A stretch of DNA of 64,000 nucleotides from Flaveria trinervia. Its lineage: Eukaryota; Streptophyta; Magnoliopsida; Asterales; Asteraceae. Below are positions 51,171 to 62,891 of this stretch, piece by piece. Where the stretch lies: contig JACCIX010000425.1 of assembly GCA_025506515.1 (NCBI GenBank), forward strand, positions 1 through 64,000, read 5' to 3'. Position 1 is the stretch's first letter; each line of letters begins with the position of its first letter. A program made the translations under genes and the position numbers. The notes under the pieces were generated by a model. That model did not search any database. It was given only the letters and a program-made list of their open reading frames with translations, and was not told where the DNA came from.

Positions 51171-53377
51171 CAATAATAATTATAAAAATTAAATAATAAG
51201 TTAAAACGTTTAAAACTTAAAGTTTAATTAAGATTAGAGGGGGCTTTATGTCAAATTAGAAACTTAAAATGGAAATGTAATACATAAATGTTAACTTTTA
51301 AAACAACAGGGACCATTGGTGTAAATTAATCAAAACCAAAGTGAGCTGCCTTTTTGTCCCCGGTGTTTCGGGCCAATTTCCGGCTATCCTTCGGCCGGAT
51401 TCCGGCGACTCCTAAACTCACTGAAAACCGTCGAATCTTGATCCGAAACCGCTCCCTAACCCTTCTAGAATGAGATTCGACCATGTGTGCATCAATTAAC
51501 CACATTTAAACACCCGTTTCTAGTCTAATCGATTACATAACCGATTCACATTAAACTCTCTAGCCGTTCGAGCATTTACACATCATAATAACCTAATTAA
51601 ACCAACTTGAATGATCATCTATCATTCACTAATCGTATACAACTTACAATTCCACCTGATACAAATACCACACCGAATTCAATCCTACTCAATATCGTGA
51701 CAACACCCCACTCGGACACTATATTCGGACCTCAAATCCTGAATTTACAAGGGCTTTCAATCATCGCCTATCATGGAAGCTTCCATGTAATTAATTGAAT
51801 TATCATCATCGTTTGTAATCGGACTTACTCGCAACATAGTCACGGTTGTTCTTCGGTTGATCTTGACGTATTGAACTCCAAATCTGGTAATTGAATTCAT
51901 CTACACACTCGTGTTATCATAGGGAGCAAACGCCCTATGGTTTCAAAAATTTACTTATTAATTTTGAACTTCAATTTGGGGCAAGAAAGATTCTAGGGTT
52001 CTTGTGATTTGGGAAAAATTCCTTAAAAGGGTTTAAAAGAATTTAAAACCAAGATATATCGTGGCTGCGGCCTAGTCTATTGGTTAAATCACTCGCCTCC
52101 CTTACATGAGGTCCCTGATTTGAACCCGGGCAACCTCATGTATTTTTTTAAGGCTTAGCCTTAAATAAATTTCAGAAAATTTTCTAATAAATATAAAAAA
52201 AAATTATAAACTTCAAATATTGTTTTAAACCACCAAAGATTTTCTGTATTTTTCTAAGTTTCAATAATTATATATTGTTAATAAAACATATAAAAAGATA
52301 TTTTTTTGGATAATTTCTAATAAAATGGATTGTAAATAATAATTAAAAACTATTATTGAACTAAACGTTTTTCTTTCACTTAATATTGTTCAAATCATCA
52401 TTAGTTCAAATATTATATTTGAACTTTATTAATTGTTATAAACGATTCAATTACTTTTTCTCTACATTAAAACATATAAGGGATATATTTTTTGTGTTTA
52501 AAGTATTTATAAAATGCCCAAAATACCCAATTTCCACTTACAACTCTAGCTCTCGTTAAAACATTAAATTTATTAAATTTACGCTTAAATATTGTGTATA
52601 TATATACTTAGGTACTTTGTGAATGACTACATTGGAACCTTGCTTTTTATTCTTTTAATCATCATTCTATACTTATTGATCATGTGAGTATTTCTATACC
52701 TCTTTTTCATATTTTCACACTTTGGGGTGAAACATGTTACCTTATAACCGTTGCACTTATAAAACGTTTGATTCTTGTAAACTTATGGCAATTCACTTAT
52801 ATGTTGGGGTTAGTTGATCTTTGTAGCTATCATGTATTGATGATTATATGTACAATCAACAACTATTGCTAGCCTAGTGACGTCATAGATCTATGGGCCT
52901 GACAAGCATGCTTGGTTAATCCAAGTACACTTAGCTAATCGTATATACTTATAAACGTTTGAGACTTGTAAAACTGTCAAGGTTTGATTGTGTATTCTGT
53001 CTTACATTCCTAGTTACTTTGTTCACTAATTTCATAACATGAATTGCCATCTTTTATATACTTATGTAATGAAAACTATGGAAATCTCACCAACTATATG
53101 TTGACCTTTTATTTTTAACATGTTTCAAGTAATGCGCATGTTTGATTGACATTTTGAAGTGCTTTCACATCTAGGAATGGACCTAGTTAAATAAATGAAA
53201 TAAATTGGCTTATTACATCTTATGTTATGTTATTTTCTTTATTTGAGACTTATGTTTGTAATGGTTCAATTGATTCTTATGATTATTACATTTGAAACTA
53301 TTAATAGCGTTATGTGGCTGTGAACGATCTTAAGCCTCATATCTTGACATTTCTGCCGTCAAGGTTGGGGTGTGACA
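50996..53377 (+). mobile_element. Solo LTR of gypsy type
   Basis: Starts TGTAACATCATG and ends GGTTGGGGTGTGACA, 2382 bp, with perfect target duplications ATGAC at 50991-50995 and 53378-53382. The 3' end resembles the LTR of the gag-only element at 34727-43372, so the two are related families. No coding content. It contains a tRNA-like piece at 52061-52150. Confidence 0.92.
52061..52150 (+). mobile_element. tRNA-derived SINE-like sequence
   Basis: GTGGCTGCGGCCTAGTCTAT and TGGTTAAATCACTCGCC are followed 30 bp later by GATTTGAACCCGGG, fitting Pol III A and B boxes at tRNA-like spacing. The sequence ends in TATTTTTTTA. It cannot fold as a normal tRNA by eye, and no clear target duplication was seen. 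Confidence 0.5.
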
Positions 53378-53678
53378 ATGACTTTGGTCCATTACATGAA
53401 ACTAAAAGAATAATGGTGCTTGTTGATTCCCTATCAAAACAACCCCGGGGATGGTTAAGGATGTGATAATCACGCTAGGAGAGTTCTACTACCATATAGA
53501 CTTTATGGTGCTTGACTACACACTTGTAAGGACAAATGAACAACCAAAGGTAATTTTAGATCGACCATCCCTCGCAACAGCCAAAACTCAAATCAATTGC
53601 CGAGATGGAATTATCGACATGACATTCAAAAATTGTAAGTTGTTCTTTAATGTGTTTTCAAAATCAATTACTTTGTAG

Positions 53679-55625
53679 TTAACAATGATTGTGCTATATC
53701 AGATGCTACTAACGAGGATATCACCAAAAAGAATGGTTTTGATCCTTACAGGTTTGAGTTTGATGATGTGGAAAAGGAGGAGAATGTGAAGGTGGAGCCA
53801 CTAAGGAATGAAAATCCAAGATGAAAGGTTAAGATGGGTAAACCACCAGATCAAAACAATTCAAGGATTGACCAAGTTTGAGTGAACAAGAAACACTATC
53901 AAACCAAGAGAAGCATTTATATGAAAAGAAATTTGGATAAAGCACTCAATACGACCACCATAAGTGGTCTCGGGTAAGGTCTGGCTGAAGACCTAAAACT
54001 TAGCGCTTGTGGGAGGCAACCCAAGAACTTTGTGGGTGTGTTCACTATAAACCCTCACGAGACTACAACTCGTCCACTCGGGTCTACCGAGGTGTTTTAA
54101 GGCTTGTTGCATATGCTAAATGCAACCGTGATTCCTATGAAAGTGAGTGTTACTTCTTTTATTAGTTTTTGTGTCCTTTATTTTTTATTTATTAGCTATC
54201 TCAATCATGCACAAGACGCAAGCACTAATGATCCGGTCTATGTACTCCTTCCTTATCTTGCTTGTTAATCATTAGCATTTGTATCCATGTCTTAAAACCA
54301 TATATTGGGAACAATGTATCTCAAGTGTTGGGATAAGGGAAGCATTTGAAGAACTGAACTGAAACAAAATTTTGAAAATATTGAACCTTTTTGAAAAGAA
54401 TGTGGAAAATAACTTCTTAAGTAAACTTAAGTGTACATCGAACTCAAAATTTTACATACATGGCAAATTGTTACTGGTTTGTGCACTTATGAATCCCTTG
54501 TCATGTTTTTTTATAATTGAGTAATGCACCCTAATCATCAAATCTTTATAAAAGAAGGTGAAAGTCCTAGGTGGTGTAACAAACCGATTGTAGATAACAT
54601 ACATGCTTCACATGTTATTACCTCTTTCCACCGTTTCCATGAGAATTGAGCCTAATTGAGAAACTCTTAGTATACTATGAGTTACTTTATTTCTTTGCAT
54701 AAAAAGGGAATCCATAGTTTGCATTCGAGTTAGAACTCGTGTAACTGATACATATCAAGATCATAGACCAATGTGTGCATAAATATGATAGAGACGTTAG
54801 GATTAAGCCATTTGTTTAAACCTTTCTTTTCAATTCCATACCAACAAAATCTTCCTACAGATACCATGTTGAGCCCCAACTTGTCGTTTCAAACCAAAAC
54901 AATAACCCAAAAGCCTTAGCCTTTTCTGGAACCTTAGGAGATGAATCCAATCCATAATATAGAAGATTCACTTCATAGCAGTCCAATAATAGTAAAGTTA
55001 TTTATTGTATATATATATAAAAAAAGAAATAAAAGAGCTAAATATGAGGTCAAAATGATCAAAATATGCAGCAACCAAAAATAGTGTGAAATAATGTACA
55101 AGTAGTGCAAACAAAAGAATCAGTGTGATAAATGACACATATTGTGTTTAAGTTGGATTTTATTCTACGTTAGCCACTCTAAAAACCCTTTCAATCCTAC
55201 CTTAAACCATAGCCTAACATTATCACCCAAGAAAGACCTCTTGATTTTTGTATTATATTGTGTCAATTGATGGCGATTTGATTAATATACGACCTTATGA
55301 TTAGTATGTGCATTCATGGTTTGAGAGTTCCATAAACACTAGTATGTCATCACTAGTTTACAAAATAAACCAAGAGGAGTGTTTATTGTAAGGAATATGA
55401 AAGCATGATTGTTTAAAGCAAAAGGTGAGTATATACCAATCAAAGATTTCAAATGCAAATAGTATTAAATAATTAGGTTGTGAATATTACATCACGACGT
55501 TGAACACTAAGCATGTCTTGGGATTTACTTGTGTAAGTAGTGATAATATGGCATGTGTGCTTAATTAGGGAGAAGTGTGCAAATAAGTTTGTTTGAGGAC
55601 AAACAAAAGGTTCAGTGTAGGGATG
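53679..55625 (+). other. 3' non-coding region of Athila-like element
   Basis: No pol and no intact gene. The GGGAGGCAACCC box is at 54011-54022. The rest is AT-rich with no recognisable env-like frame, and it ends in the purine tract before 55626. Confidence 0.6.
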
Positions 55626-55920
55626 TGATCATGTGTCAATAATCTGATGTTTATTGATCTAAATGCTTGATTTTACATCATGATTATGGTGAACAAGTTC
55701 AAGTTGTTTGTGTTTTGGATTATAGGTGATTGGAGCTAAAGTTTACTTATTTTGGATGAAAAGATGCAAAACGGGAAAACAGAACTAAGTTTGGTGAAAC
55801 ATGAAGAGTATGGAAGAAGCGAGATGGAAATCGGAGCCCGAGAATTGAAGAAATGCAAAAACTGAAGGTTCAAGACCATGGTAACTTAAAATGGGCATAA
55901 CTTGGGCTAGGAAAGAGTTA
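55626..55920 (+). repeat. 3' LTR of Athila-like element, truncated
   Basis: Direct repeat of 47841-48135. Homology ends abruptly at GGAAAGAGTTA. Confidence 0.8.
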
Positions 55921-56960
55921 GAAATAAAGCCTACTAAGTCTTCCATAACCCACGTCCAAATTTAATAAAGGATTACTCATTCTTTTGTTGACCCCATGAC
56001 CCATTTAACTAGTTGCCCCCGATCCATTATGACACGCGACCTGACTTAACCCAATCAAGATTAACCCAACAAGAACTCCCTGCATGTAATTTTGCATTGA
56101 GTAGCCATTTTCCCTGAAAGTCTTGAAATTATCTCTGTCATTATATGTAAGGAGGGAAGTTGTGCCATATCCATGTCCTTAACTAGAGAGTGGTAGCAAG
56201 AAAACCAAAAGTTATGCACCCCTTGAGATTGATTTCTAGTGTTATGCCTAGTATGCTATTAATGTAAGGAAAAATAAAGAAAACCTAGATGGTGCTTCAT
56301 GGTATTTAGTGTTTATTAATATACATGTGTCTTGAGTGGTGATTGTTGATGTCCCCTTTTCGTCGAGGAAGATGGGTTGATAACTTATGATTACAAATTA
56401 ACACAAAATTGCATCTGCCTTATGTCTGTAATGTATGGAACCAACATTAGAAGAGACTATCAGTTACTACACATAACGTAACATTGTTTTGATCTGTTTT
56501 AGTGTAATGAGAAGAGAAACACACAACAACGTTAATGGCTGGAACAAAGACCTAAGAACTGCCTGAGCACTAACCAATGCAATTGCACTAAATTATAGAG
56601 ATATTAACATCAATTACCTTTTAGTGAGTAATTTTATTTACGACATCTAAAAATTATTGTCTCCATTACAATGATTACATGTATGTCTGTTTGTTAAAAG
56701 TATAAAATAGGGGTAACAGAAAAAGGTAAAGGGCATTTAATAACAATAGAAGATAATAACACAATAATGAACTGAAAAACGTAAAAAACAGGATACACTC
56801 AAGAAAATACGCCTTACCATAAAAGCATAACCAAGCTGAAACAAATAAAGCTAACAAACACAACCTATAAACACGAACACTAAAACAACTAACCAATCAT
56901 ACAAGAGAACCTCATGAAAAAACACATGGTGTTGAAATAAATTAAGAAGGAATAACAGCC
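55921..56960. other. Gene-free stretch
   Basis: No supported gene or element. It may include the downstream region of the F-box pseudogene. Confidence 0.5.
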
Positions 56961-57083
56961 TTCAAATAACTGGACAGACTATGGTCTTTATGAACACAAC
57001 ACAAGTCAAGCTTTCAAAAGATGTAAGCGGGAAAAAAGCTTTGCACTCGCTGGCCCGCACATCTAGCTGGTAAACCTCACCCC

Positions 57084-57370
57084 ATATAGGATACAAAACA
57101 CTGAACAATACACACTTGAATGTAATCTTGTAGAGAGAATTTTAAACATTCAACACACACAAATACATACATCATCAACTCCTATTTATACATACATGAG
57201 GGCAGTTGTCTACCAACCGTTGTAACCGCCAAAACAGTTACTTTTGGTAGGAACTTGATCCTTACCCAAATCGACCCATATCTATGCTATGGCACTTAAT
57301 AATTTTTACATAATAATAATACCTTAACATAAGTATTATACCATCTATGCTAAACTTAACATGTCTAACA
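57084..57370 (-). repeat. 3' LTR of ARID element
   Basis: 287 bp, about 90% identical by eye to 58818-59102. Confidence 0.85.
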
Positions 57371-57550
57371 ATCACGCCCCTAAGTTTAGCATACATGCAT
57401 CAATCTTTATCCAATCTTTAATCTTTTCTTATATGGGTGTCCAGCATCATCGTTGGTCTTCTGGTCTTCATAATTCATCTTGCTTTCTTGTCCATCTTCA
57501 ATAACAAATTCTCTACCTTTATAATTTAGATGGTACCATTCCAACATTTC

Positions 57551-58816
57551 TTAATAACGAAGGTAGACAATCTTAATGGATTTAATGATATTTTCTTGAT
57601 CACCTGGTACAAACATCTTTAAATCATAGCCCATTTGTGTGACCACTTCTACCCACTTTACTTCCTTCTTTACTTTTGCATAGCCTCCCAAATTTTGTAT
57701 TATCATGTACAAATTTATCAAATTTATATGATGACCAAATATGTCCCTTGGTGGCATTGGACTTGGGATTCTTATTTTTAGAAAATCTGAGATGAACCAT
57801 TCCACCACTCTTACAAATTCATCTTCAAATTTCTTCTTATGTTTCTGCACTTTAGTGGCTATTTGAATTAGATCCATTAAAAACAATGCAATATTGAAGT
57901 GATGAGATTTGAGTCGGATACATAACCACCCTTTTCCCTTATTGCACTTGACTTCATTTCTTTCTGTCTCAATTAAATTTTCTTCAAAGTGTTTCCATAA
58001 TATTGCCTTTGCATATAGTCTTCTTCTGATACTTCTTTTCTCCCATTGTTTAGTTCTTCATGAACTTGAGGCTGCGTGATATAGCATGTACCTCCTTCAA
58101 AAGTGATCTCATAGCCCTGTTTTTTAACAATTCTGCACTTAAAACGTTTTTCTTCATGGTGGGTACATAGTATACATTCCTCATAACACTTGATTGTTGT
58201 AGTGTAACTTTACATTCCTTTTACCCCTGAAGTATTCTTTTGTATATATCCATACATATATGCTTCAATACCATAGGAGTTTAGTAATTTTATAAATACT
58301 TTCTTGTTACCCGCAGCGTGTTGTTTTCTAGTGAGATTTACATGCCGAATCTCATTCCATCTTCCACAATATGTTCCTTTTATCATGAATTCAATGACTC
58401 CAATCCATTCAGGGCAATTTCTGCTAATATGAAATGATTTTTTGCAGTGACTGCATAACATACCTTTTGGATGTTTTTTCCCTTTTCAATACCAATTTTG
58501 GTATTAAATTCCTTCTGTGTAGCCCTGCGTTTTCTTGTCATGGAAGTGTCATTTGATCCCAACTTGAACTTCTCCAACTTGATGTGTAGACTTTCATTGC
58601 CACTGCTACAATTCACTTGATCCTCCAGACCAATTCTGAATGATTCTCTATGATCCTCCTGATCTAGAAACAGTGAGGGAAGAAAGATGACTCCTCACAC
58701 CCATCTTGAAAGCCATTTGCAAACACACCTTCTAGTTCCATCGCTAGATCAAAAACAAAGATTCCACAACTCTTTGATTGTTCTTCACTGGTCCTTGAAC
58801 ATGGATCTGATGCCAT
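57551..58816 (-). pseudogene. CCHC, retropepsin-like tail and ARID domain protein
   Basis: The ATG (58814-58816) opens MASDPCSRTSEEQSKSCG. After one shift the frame continues to a CCHC knuckle, CSHCKKSFHISRNC (about 58420-58458), followed by a basic segment with RHVNLTRKQ. Near 58070-58190, YVPTMKKNVLS and GYEITFEGGTC resemble the region after the protease active site in copia polyproteins. At 57886-57551 lies an ARID-like domain, with the blocks EWFISDFL, INLINLYMIIQNLGGYAKV and WVEVVTQMG. ARID binds DNA, and CCHC knuckles bind RNA or single-stranded DNA. Three or more frame changes break the copy. Whether the ancestor was a host gene or an element protein is not clear. Confidence 0.6.
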
Positions 58817-58817
58817 T

Positions 58818-59102
58818 TATAGGATACAAAACACTAAACAATACACACTTGAATGTAATCTTGTAGAGAGAATTTTATACATTCAACACACACAAATACA
58901 TAAATCATCAATTCTTATTTATACATACATGAGGGAAATTATCTACCAATTGTTGTAACCGCCAAAACAGTTACTTTTGGTGGGAACCTGATCCTTACCT
59001 GAATCGACCCATATCTACGCTAAGACACTTAATTATTGTTACATATTAATAATAACCTAACATAAGTATTATACTATATGTGCTAAACTTAACATGTCTA
59101 AC
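58818..59102 (-). repeat. 5' LTR of ARID element
   Basis: 285 bp. The divergence from its partner suggests an older insertion than the 2.2-kb LTR pair at 34727-43372. Confidence 0.85.
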
Positions 59103-59911
59103 CCCCTTGCCATCAGCACCAGAAAAATGCCATTTACATTTACACGTGTGATGGAGGACATTAGTGACAGTGGTACATGCATGCCATGAGAAACACCAAA
59201 ACTTGCGTCCACGTACTCTCTTCAAATCTCCATAAGTCAAGAGCGCGACTAAAAAACACGACTAACAACATGTGCAGTTAATCTCTGACATTACTATCCC
59301 ACCACTCCCTCCCACCATTGTAACAGGAATAGGGATCTCCAAAAATTGGTTTGCATCCATGTTGAAGCAAATAACCGCCTTGTGCCCAGCAAGCCACATT
59401 GATACACCATAAAATACAAACGATTTCCACAAAGAGTACCAGCAGACCAGTTATAACTCTCGCCATGGTAAGGACTCGTTTTTAAAAACGGAACCGTTCT
59501 CCACTCACCTAACATCATAGAGTTGATTCAAACAGACAAACTACCCTTCCTGCGTTTTATATATACAACCTTGTGGTCGTAGGAATTGTCACAAAAGCCA
59601 ACAGAATCATATTGCACCTTGTAGAAACCGGCAGACAATGTGGTTGGCAATTTCTTGTGCCAACGTATCAGAGGATTCCTGACAACCAACGTATCAGGAC
59701 AGTGATAATTCAGTAAGCGAAGTTTGCATCCACACCGAGCAACCGATTGGTCTGCTGATGACCTCATATGGTAACAGTGCAGCGGGGCAAACTCTTGCGT
59801 TGACAACAAAGACCGCCATTCTTTGCACACCACCTTGCGTTGTATGACAAGTGTCGTAGGAAGCCTAGCAACTTTCTCGTACATTATCAAAAGACATGGA
59901 AGATCGGGCAT

Positions 59912-60267
59912 CGTGTCTTTTATCGGGAGTAACTATCTCACTCAATCAAAAACAATTTATACAAAGATTAATACTAATAACACATAAAACACAATAGTAT
60001 AATAGGAAGCTATAACAGACAAAAGAACAAATTATTAACACATAATAGAATATATGACAGACTTAATTATCAACAAAAAACTAAACATTATTAACACACA
60101 AATAATGATTACATACCTTAAAATAATACTTACCATGAGAAGGATAACTTCATTGCAGAGCATATCACTGGAACAAAAAAAATATATCAATGTTTAATAT
60201 AGAATCGCATTTCAATTCAGAATAACAACCTAGGAATATTAAAACTTGCAACTGAAAGATACACACC
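59912..60267. other. Gene-free stretch
   Basis: AT-rich sequence upstream of the F-box pseudogene. It ends with the target-site copy ACACC at 60263-60267. No gene. Confidence 0.5.
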
Positions 60268-60585
60268 TGTTGGCCCTTAAGGATCCATTAGGTTCTTGAT
60301 ATGTTCGTGAATATGAATATGAATATGATACTTGAGAGAACCTTGAACAATCGATGTATGTGATTATGATTGTTTTTATTACAAATGTACGGACTCTTGA
60401 CACATATTTATACCCTATTGGTAGTTAACATGTTTACTTCTTGACATACTATGCCCTTATACATACATACACTTTACATACTAAACTCTAAGTTAACTTT
60501 ATACTAATTACATAAACGACCCATTAATATAACTATACTTAGACACACTTATGTATTTATGGATTAAGTAATTATACTTTCAACA
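60268..60585 (-). repeat. 3' LTR of gag-only copia element
   Basis: Near-identical to 62892-63208. Contains the triple GAATAT unit. Confidence 0.92.
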
Positions 60586-60739
60586 TTCCCCCCTAATTTC
60601 TTAATCCTTGTCTTCAACGTCTTTATGCTTCAATATCTTCATAACTCTCTTCATCTTTGATATATTGAACTTTGAACGAGCTTTCCTTTGTCTTCATATT
60701 CATTTTGAGTATAATCTTCTTCAACGTGTGTTAATAACA

Positions 60740-61690
60740 GAATTGATCTTCATCTTCCATTATGAGATGTGATTCTTCTTCTTTATGTTTTGGTTTTGGA
60801 CATTCGATGCATAGTGTCCTTGATCACTGCAATTATAACATCTTGTCTTGCTTTTGTCAAATGTGGATTTGTTTTGGTTCCTTGGATATTTTTTCCTTCC
60901 TTCATAGTTATCATCATTTTCTTTAGGGTTTTCATGTGACATAGCTTCTCCTCTTTCTTCTTGTTTAATCTACCACGGCCTCGATCACGTGATGGATGAA
61001 AACTACCTCTTCCACGACTTGACTTGTTTTCTTGACGGGTGAACAAAAGTTTTTCTTAGTTGTCCACTTGACCTTCATTCAATAAATTTGTTCTTTCTTC
61101 GAATTCTTTTAATCTTCCAATGATTTCATCTAGAGTTGTTGAATCTAAATCAACGAACTGTTCAATAGTTGCTATGATTTGGAAAAACCTTTTAGGCATA
61201 GAGCTTTAGGAGTTTGCGTACTAAAGTTGGTTCATCAAAAGTTGATCTAGACCACTTGCTCTAGTGACGATACTATTAAGCTTTGCGGTGAATGAATCGA
61301 TAGTGTCTTCTTCTTTCATTCTAAGTAACTAAAATTCAGTTTTGAGTGTTTGAAGACGTGCTTTTTGTACTCGATCTACACCTACATGTCTTGTCTTAAG
61401 TGCATCCCAAATTTCTTTTGCACTTTCATAATTTGCAACTTGTAACATCATATCTTCGGGTAATGATTGAAATAAATATGCAATTGCGTCATATTCTTCT
61501 TTTCATTGGATTGCGTATTCTCACTAGTTATCTTTATGTATTACCATTGCATTTGTTTGAACCCATTGATGATTCTTCTATTATCTTGACTTCATTTTCT
61601 TCTAAAACAACTTGATTTTCCAAATCTAACTTTATTGAATCCTTCTAATTTGTATTGTAATCCACGAACAATACTCATTTTTCAATCTCT
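60740..61690 (-). pseudogene. Copia gag (UBN2-type), broken
   Basis: Minus-strand blocks in order: LFQSLPEDMMLQVANYESAK, EIWDALKTRHVGVDR, ARLQTLKTEF, DTIDSFTAKLNSIVTRASG, IATIEQFVDLDSTTLDEIIG, RLKEFEERTNLLNEG and LLFTRQENKSSRGRG. Then comes a knuckle, CYNCSDQGHYASNV, whose last Cys codon is replaced by Val. This is the copia gag order. Several stops and shifts break it. No protease or pol follows, since the gag end lies about 150 bp from the 3' LTR. Confidence 0.8.
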
Positions 61691-62149
61691 TTGGTCACGA
61701 CCTCTTGAAAATTTCACTTTCTTAAAACGTTTTACTTTCGAGGAAAAACAATATTCACAATTTTCCTTTTTAATTTTGACTTGAGTTCTCCACTTTTTCA
61801 TTTTTTTTCTTCGACCTTCCACTTGAACAAATATTTGGTCAAAATCCTTTTCTTCTCCTTGATGGTTTCCTTAACCATTTTCCTCTTCTTTTTTTTTTAC
61901 TTTCCACTTAAAATAAATTTAGGATGAAAATACCTTTTTTCAAACCTTATTTCTTCTTCACGATCAACAGGAGGGCACGGAACCCTTCTTTCTTTCTTCA
62001 ATGATGGTTCACGGATGTTGGTCACAACAGTCCTTCAATCATTCTTGATTATTCTTCTTTCTACTTCATGGGTTCTCTAACACGACAGGAACACTCAATC
62101 GGTGGCAACGATGTCTTTCTCTCTCGCAATCGCAACGGTATGTTTTCTT

Positions 62150-62850
62150 TCTTTTTTTTTCGTACTAATACTGAATTGATTTTTATTCTAAAATCAATTT
62201 TGAAATTTTGTTCTGATCGATTTAACTGAACCAATTTTGACTTATTTCATGTTCTGAATCGACTGGATCTGAGTTGATTTGTTCTTGACTGACTTTGATT
62301 GTTCTCAATTTTCCAAAGTCTTCTTCTTCCCTGGTCTGAGTCGATTTGAAATGGAATCGAATTGGTTTTGGGGTTATGAATCGATCTAACTGAATCGATT
62401 TTACAACACTGAATCGATTTAAACAGAATCGATTTGTTGTTCTTTTTTTAATCGATTTAACGGAATCGGGTTTTTTCTTTTGCAATTGGACTGAATTGAT
62501 TTTGTCACTGAAATCAATTTCACAACGCGGAATTGATTATCTGATCGATTTGTTGCTTCTTTGATTTGATTTGTTCTTGTATTCTGCAATCGGTCTGAAT
62601 TGATTTATCACTGAATCAATTTTAACAACGCTGAATCGATTATCAGATAGATTTGTTGTTACTGGAATCGTTTTTACCCTTCTGAAATGATTTGTCTGAA
62701 TCGATTTACTCCTAAATCGATTTAACAACACGGAATCGATTAACCTGATCAATTTGTTGGTCTCTGAATCGTTTTGGGTCTTCGGAAACGATTTACTCGG
62801 AATCGATTCTTCTCTGAATCGATTTGTTTATTGATTGCAGTTTCAAGAAC
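62150..62850. repeat. GAATCGATT-rich leader array
   Basis: The words GAATCGATT, AATCGATTTA and close variants recur more than 20 times at irregular 15-40-bp spacing in the 5' leader of the gag-only copia element. The core ATCGAT is self-complementary. Confidence 0.8.
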
Positions 62851-62891
62851 AAATCACAGATTAGATTCGAGCCTTAGGCTCTCATACCAAT

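Larger units (their letters stand above)
50900..53678 (+). pseudogene. Athila-type aspartic protease, split by solo LTR
   Basis: The N-terminal half before 50996 has the active-site region LLDYGVGVSILPGSLYDQYD. The other half resumes at 53378 with FGPLHE-like sequence, then GEFYYHIDFMVLDY, VILDRPSLATA and NCRDGIIDMTF, all Athila protease landmarks. The two parts join exactly once the LTR and one ATGAC copy are removed. No RT follows. Confidence 0.82.
47841..55920 (+). mobile_element. Athila-like gypsy element lacking pol
   Basis: The 5' LTR starts at 47841 (TGATCACGTGTCAATAAT). The first 295 bp recur at 55626-55920 as a truncated 3' LTR. A purine-rich tract, GAGGACAAACAAAAGG...GTGTAGGGATG, precedes the 3' LTR. 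Gag and protease are present. The frame then passes directly to a 3' region with the box GGGAGGCAACCC (54011-54022), which in Athila elements lies downstream of pol. RT, RNase H and integrase are absent. A solo LTR at 50996-53377 splits the protease. Confidence 0.8.
57084..59102 (-). mobile_element. Small LTR retroelement carrying an ARID domain
   Basis: Direct LTRs of about 286 bp (57084-57370 and 58818-59102) flank 1.45 kb. On the minus strand the LTR starts TGTTAGACATG, intact in the 3' copy while the 5' copy lacks the TG. The primer-site-like TGGCATCAGATCC (58803-58815) differs from TGGTATCAGAGCC at two bases. The purine tract TTAGGGGCGTGAT sits before the 3' LTR. CCCC on both outer flanks may be the target duplication. 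Internal coding is a CCHC/ARID gene with no polymerase. It lies inside an F-box gene. Confidence 0.75.
56962..59911 (-). pseudogene. F-box protein pseudogene split by an LTR element
   Basis: The N-terminus (59911) has an F-box-like start: MPDLP, then ARLPT and VVCKEWRSLLS, the conserved CKxWRSLIS-type end of the motif. An F-box-associated region follows, with NPLIRWHKKLP and, after an in-frame TGA near 59526, SMMLGEWRTVPF. The 2-kb LTR element (57084-59102) interrupts the gene. The frame seems to resume at 57080 with EVYQLDVRASECKAFFPLTS and stops at 56962. F-box proteins are SCF ubiquitin-ligase adaptors. The nonsense codon, shifts near 59290-59300 and the insertion make this a pseudogene unless some breaks are read errors. 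Confidence 0.65.

Noticed and set aside
52061..52140. A functional tRNA gene
   Set aside because: Box-like words are present, but I could not form a normal acceptor stem and anticodon arm by eye.
53679..55625. An env-like gene in the Athila-like element
   Set aside because: No long frame, signal peptide or membrane segment was seen.
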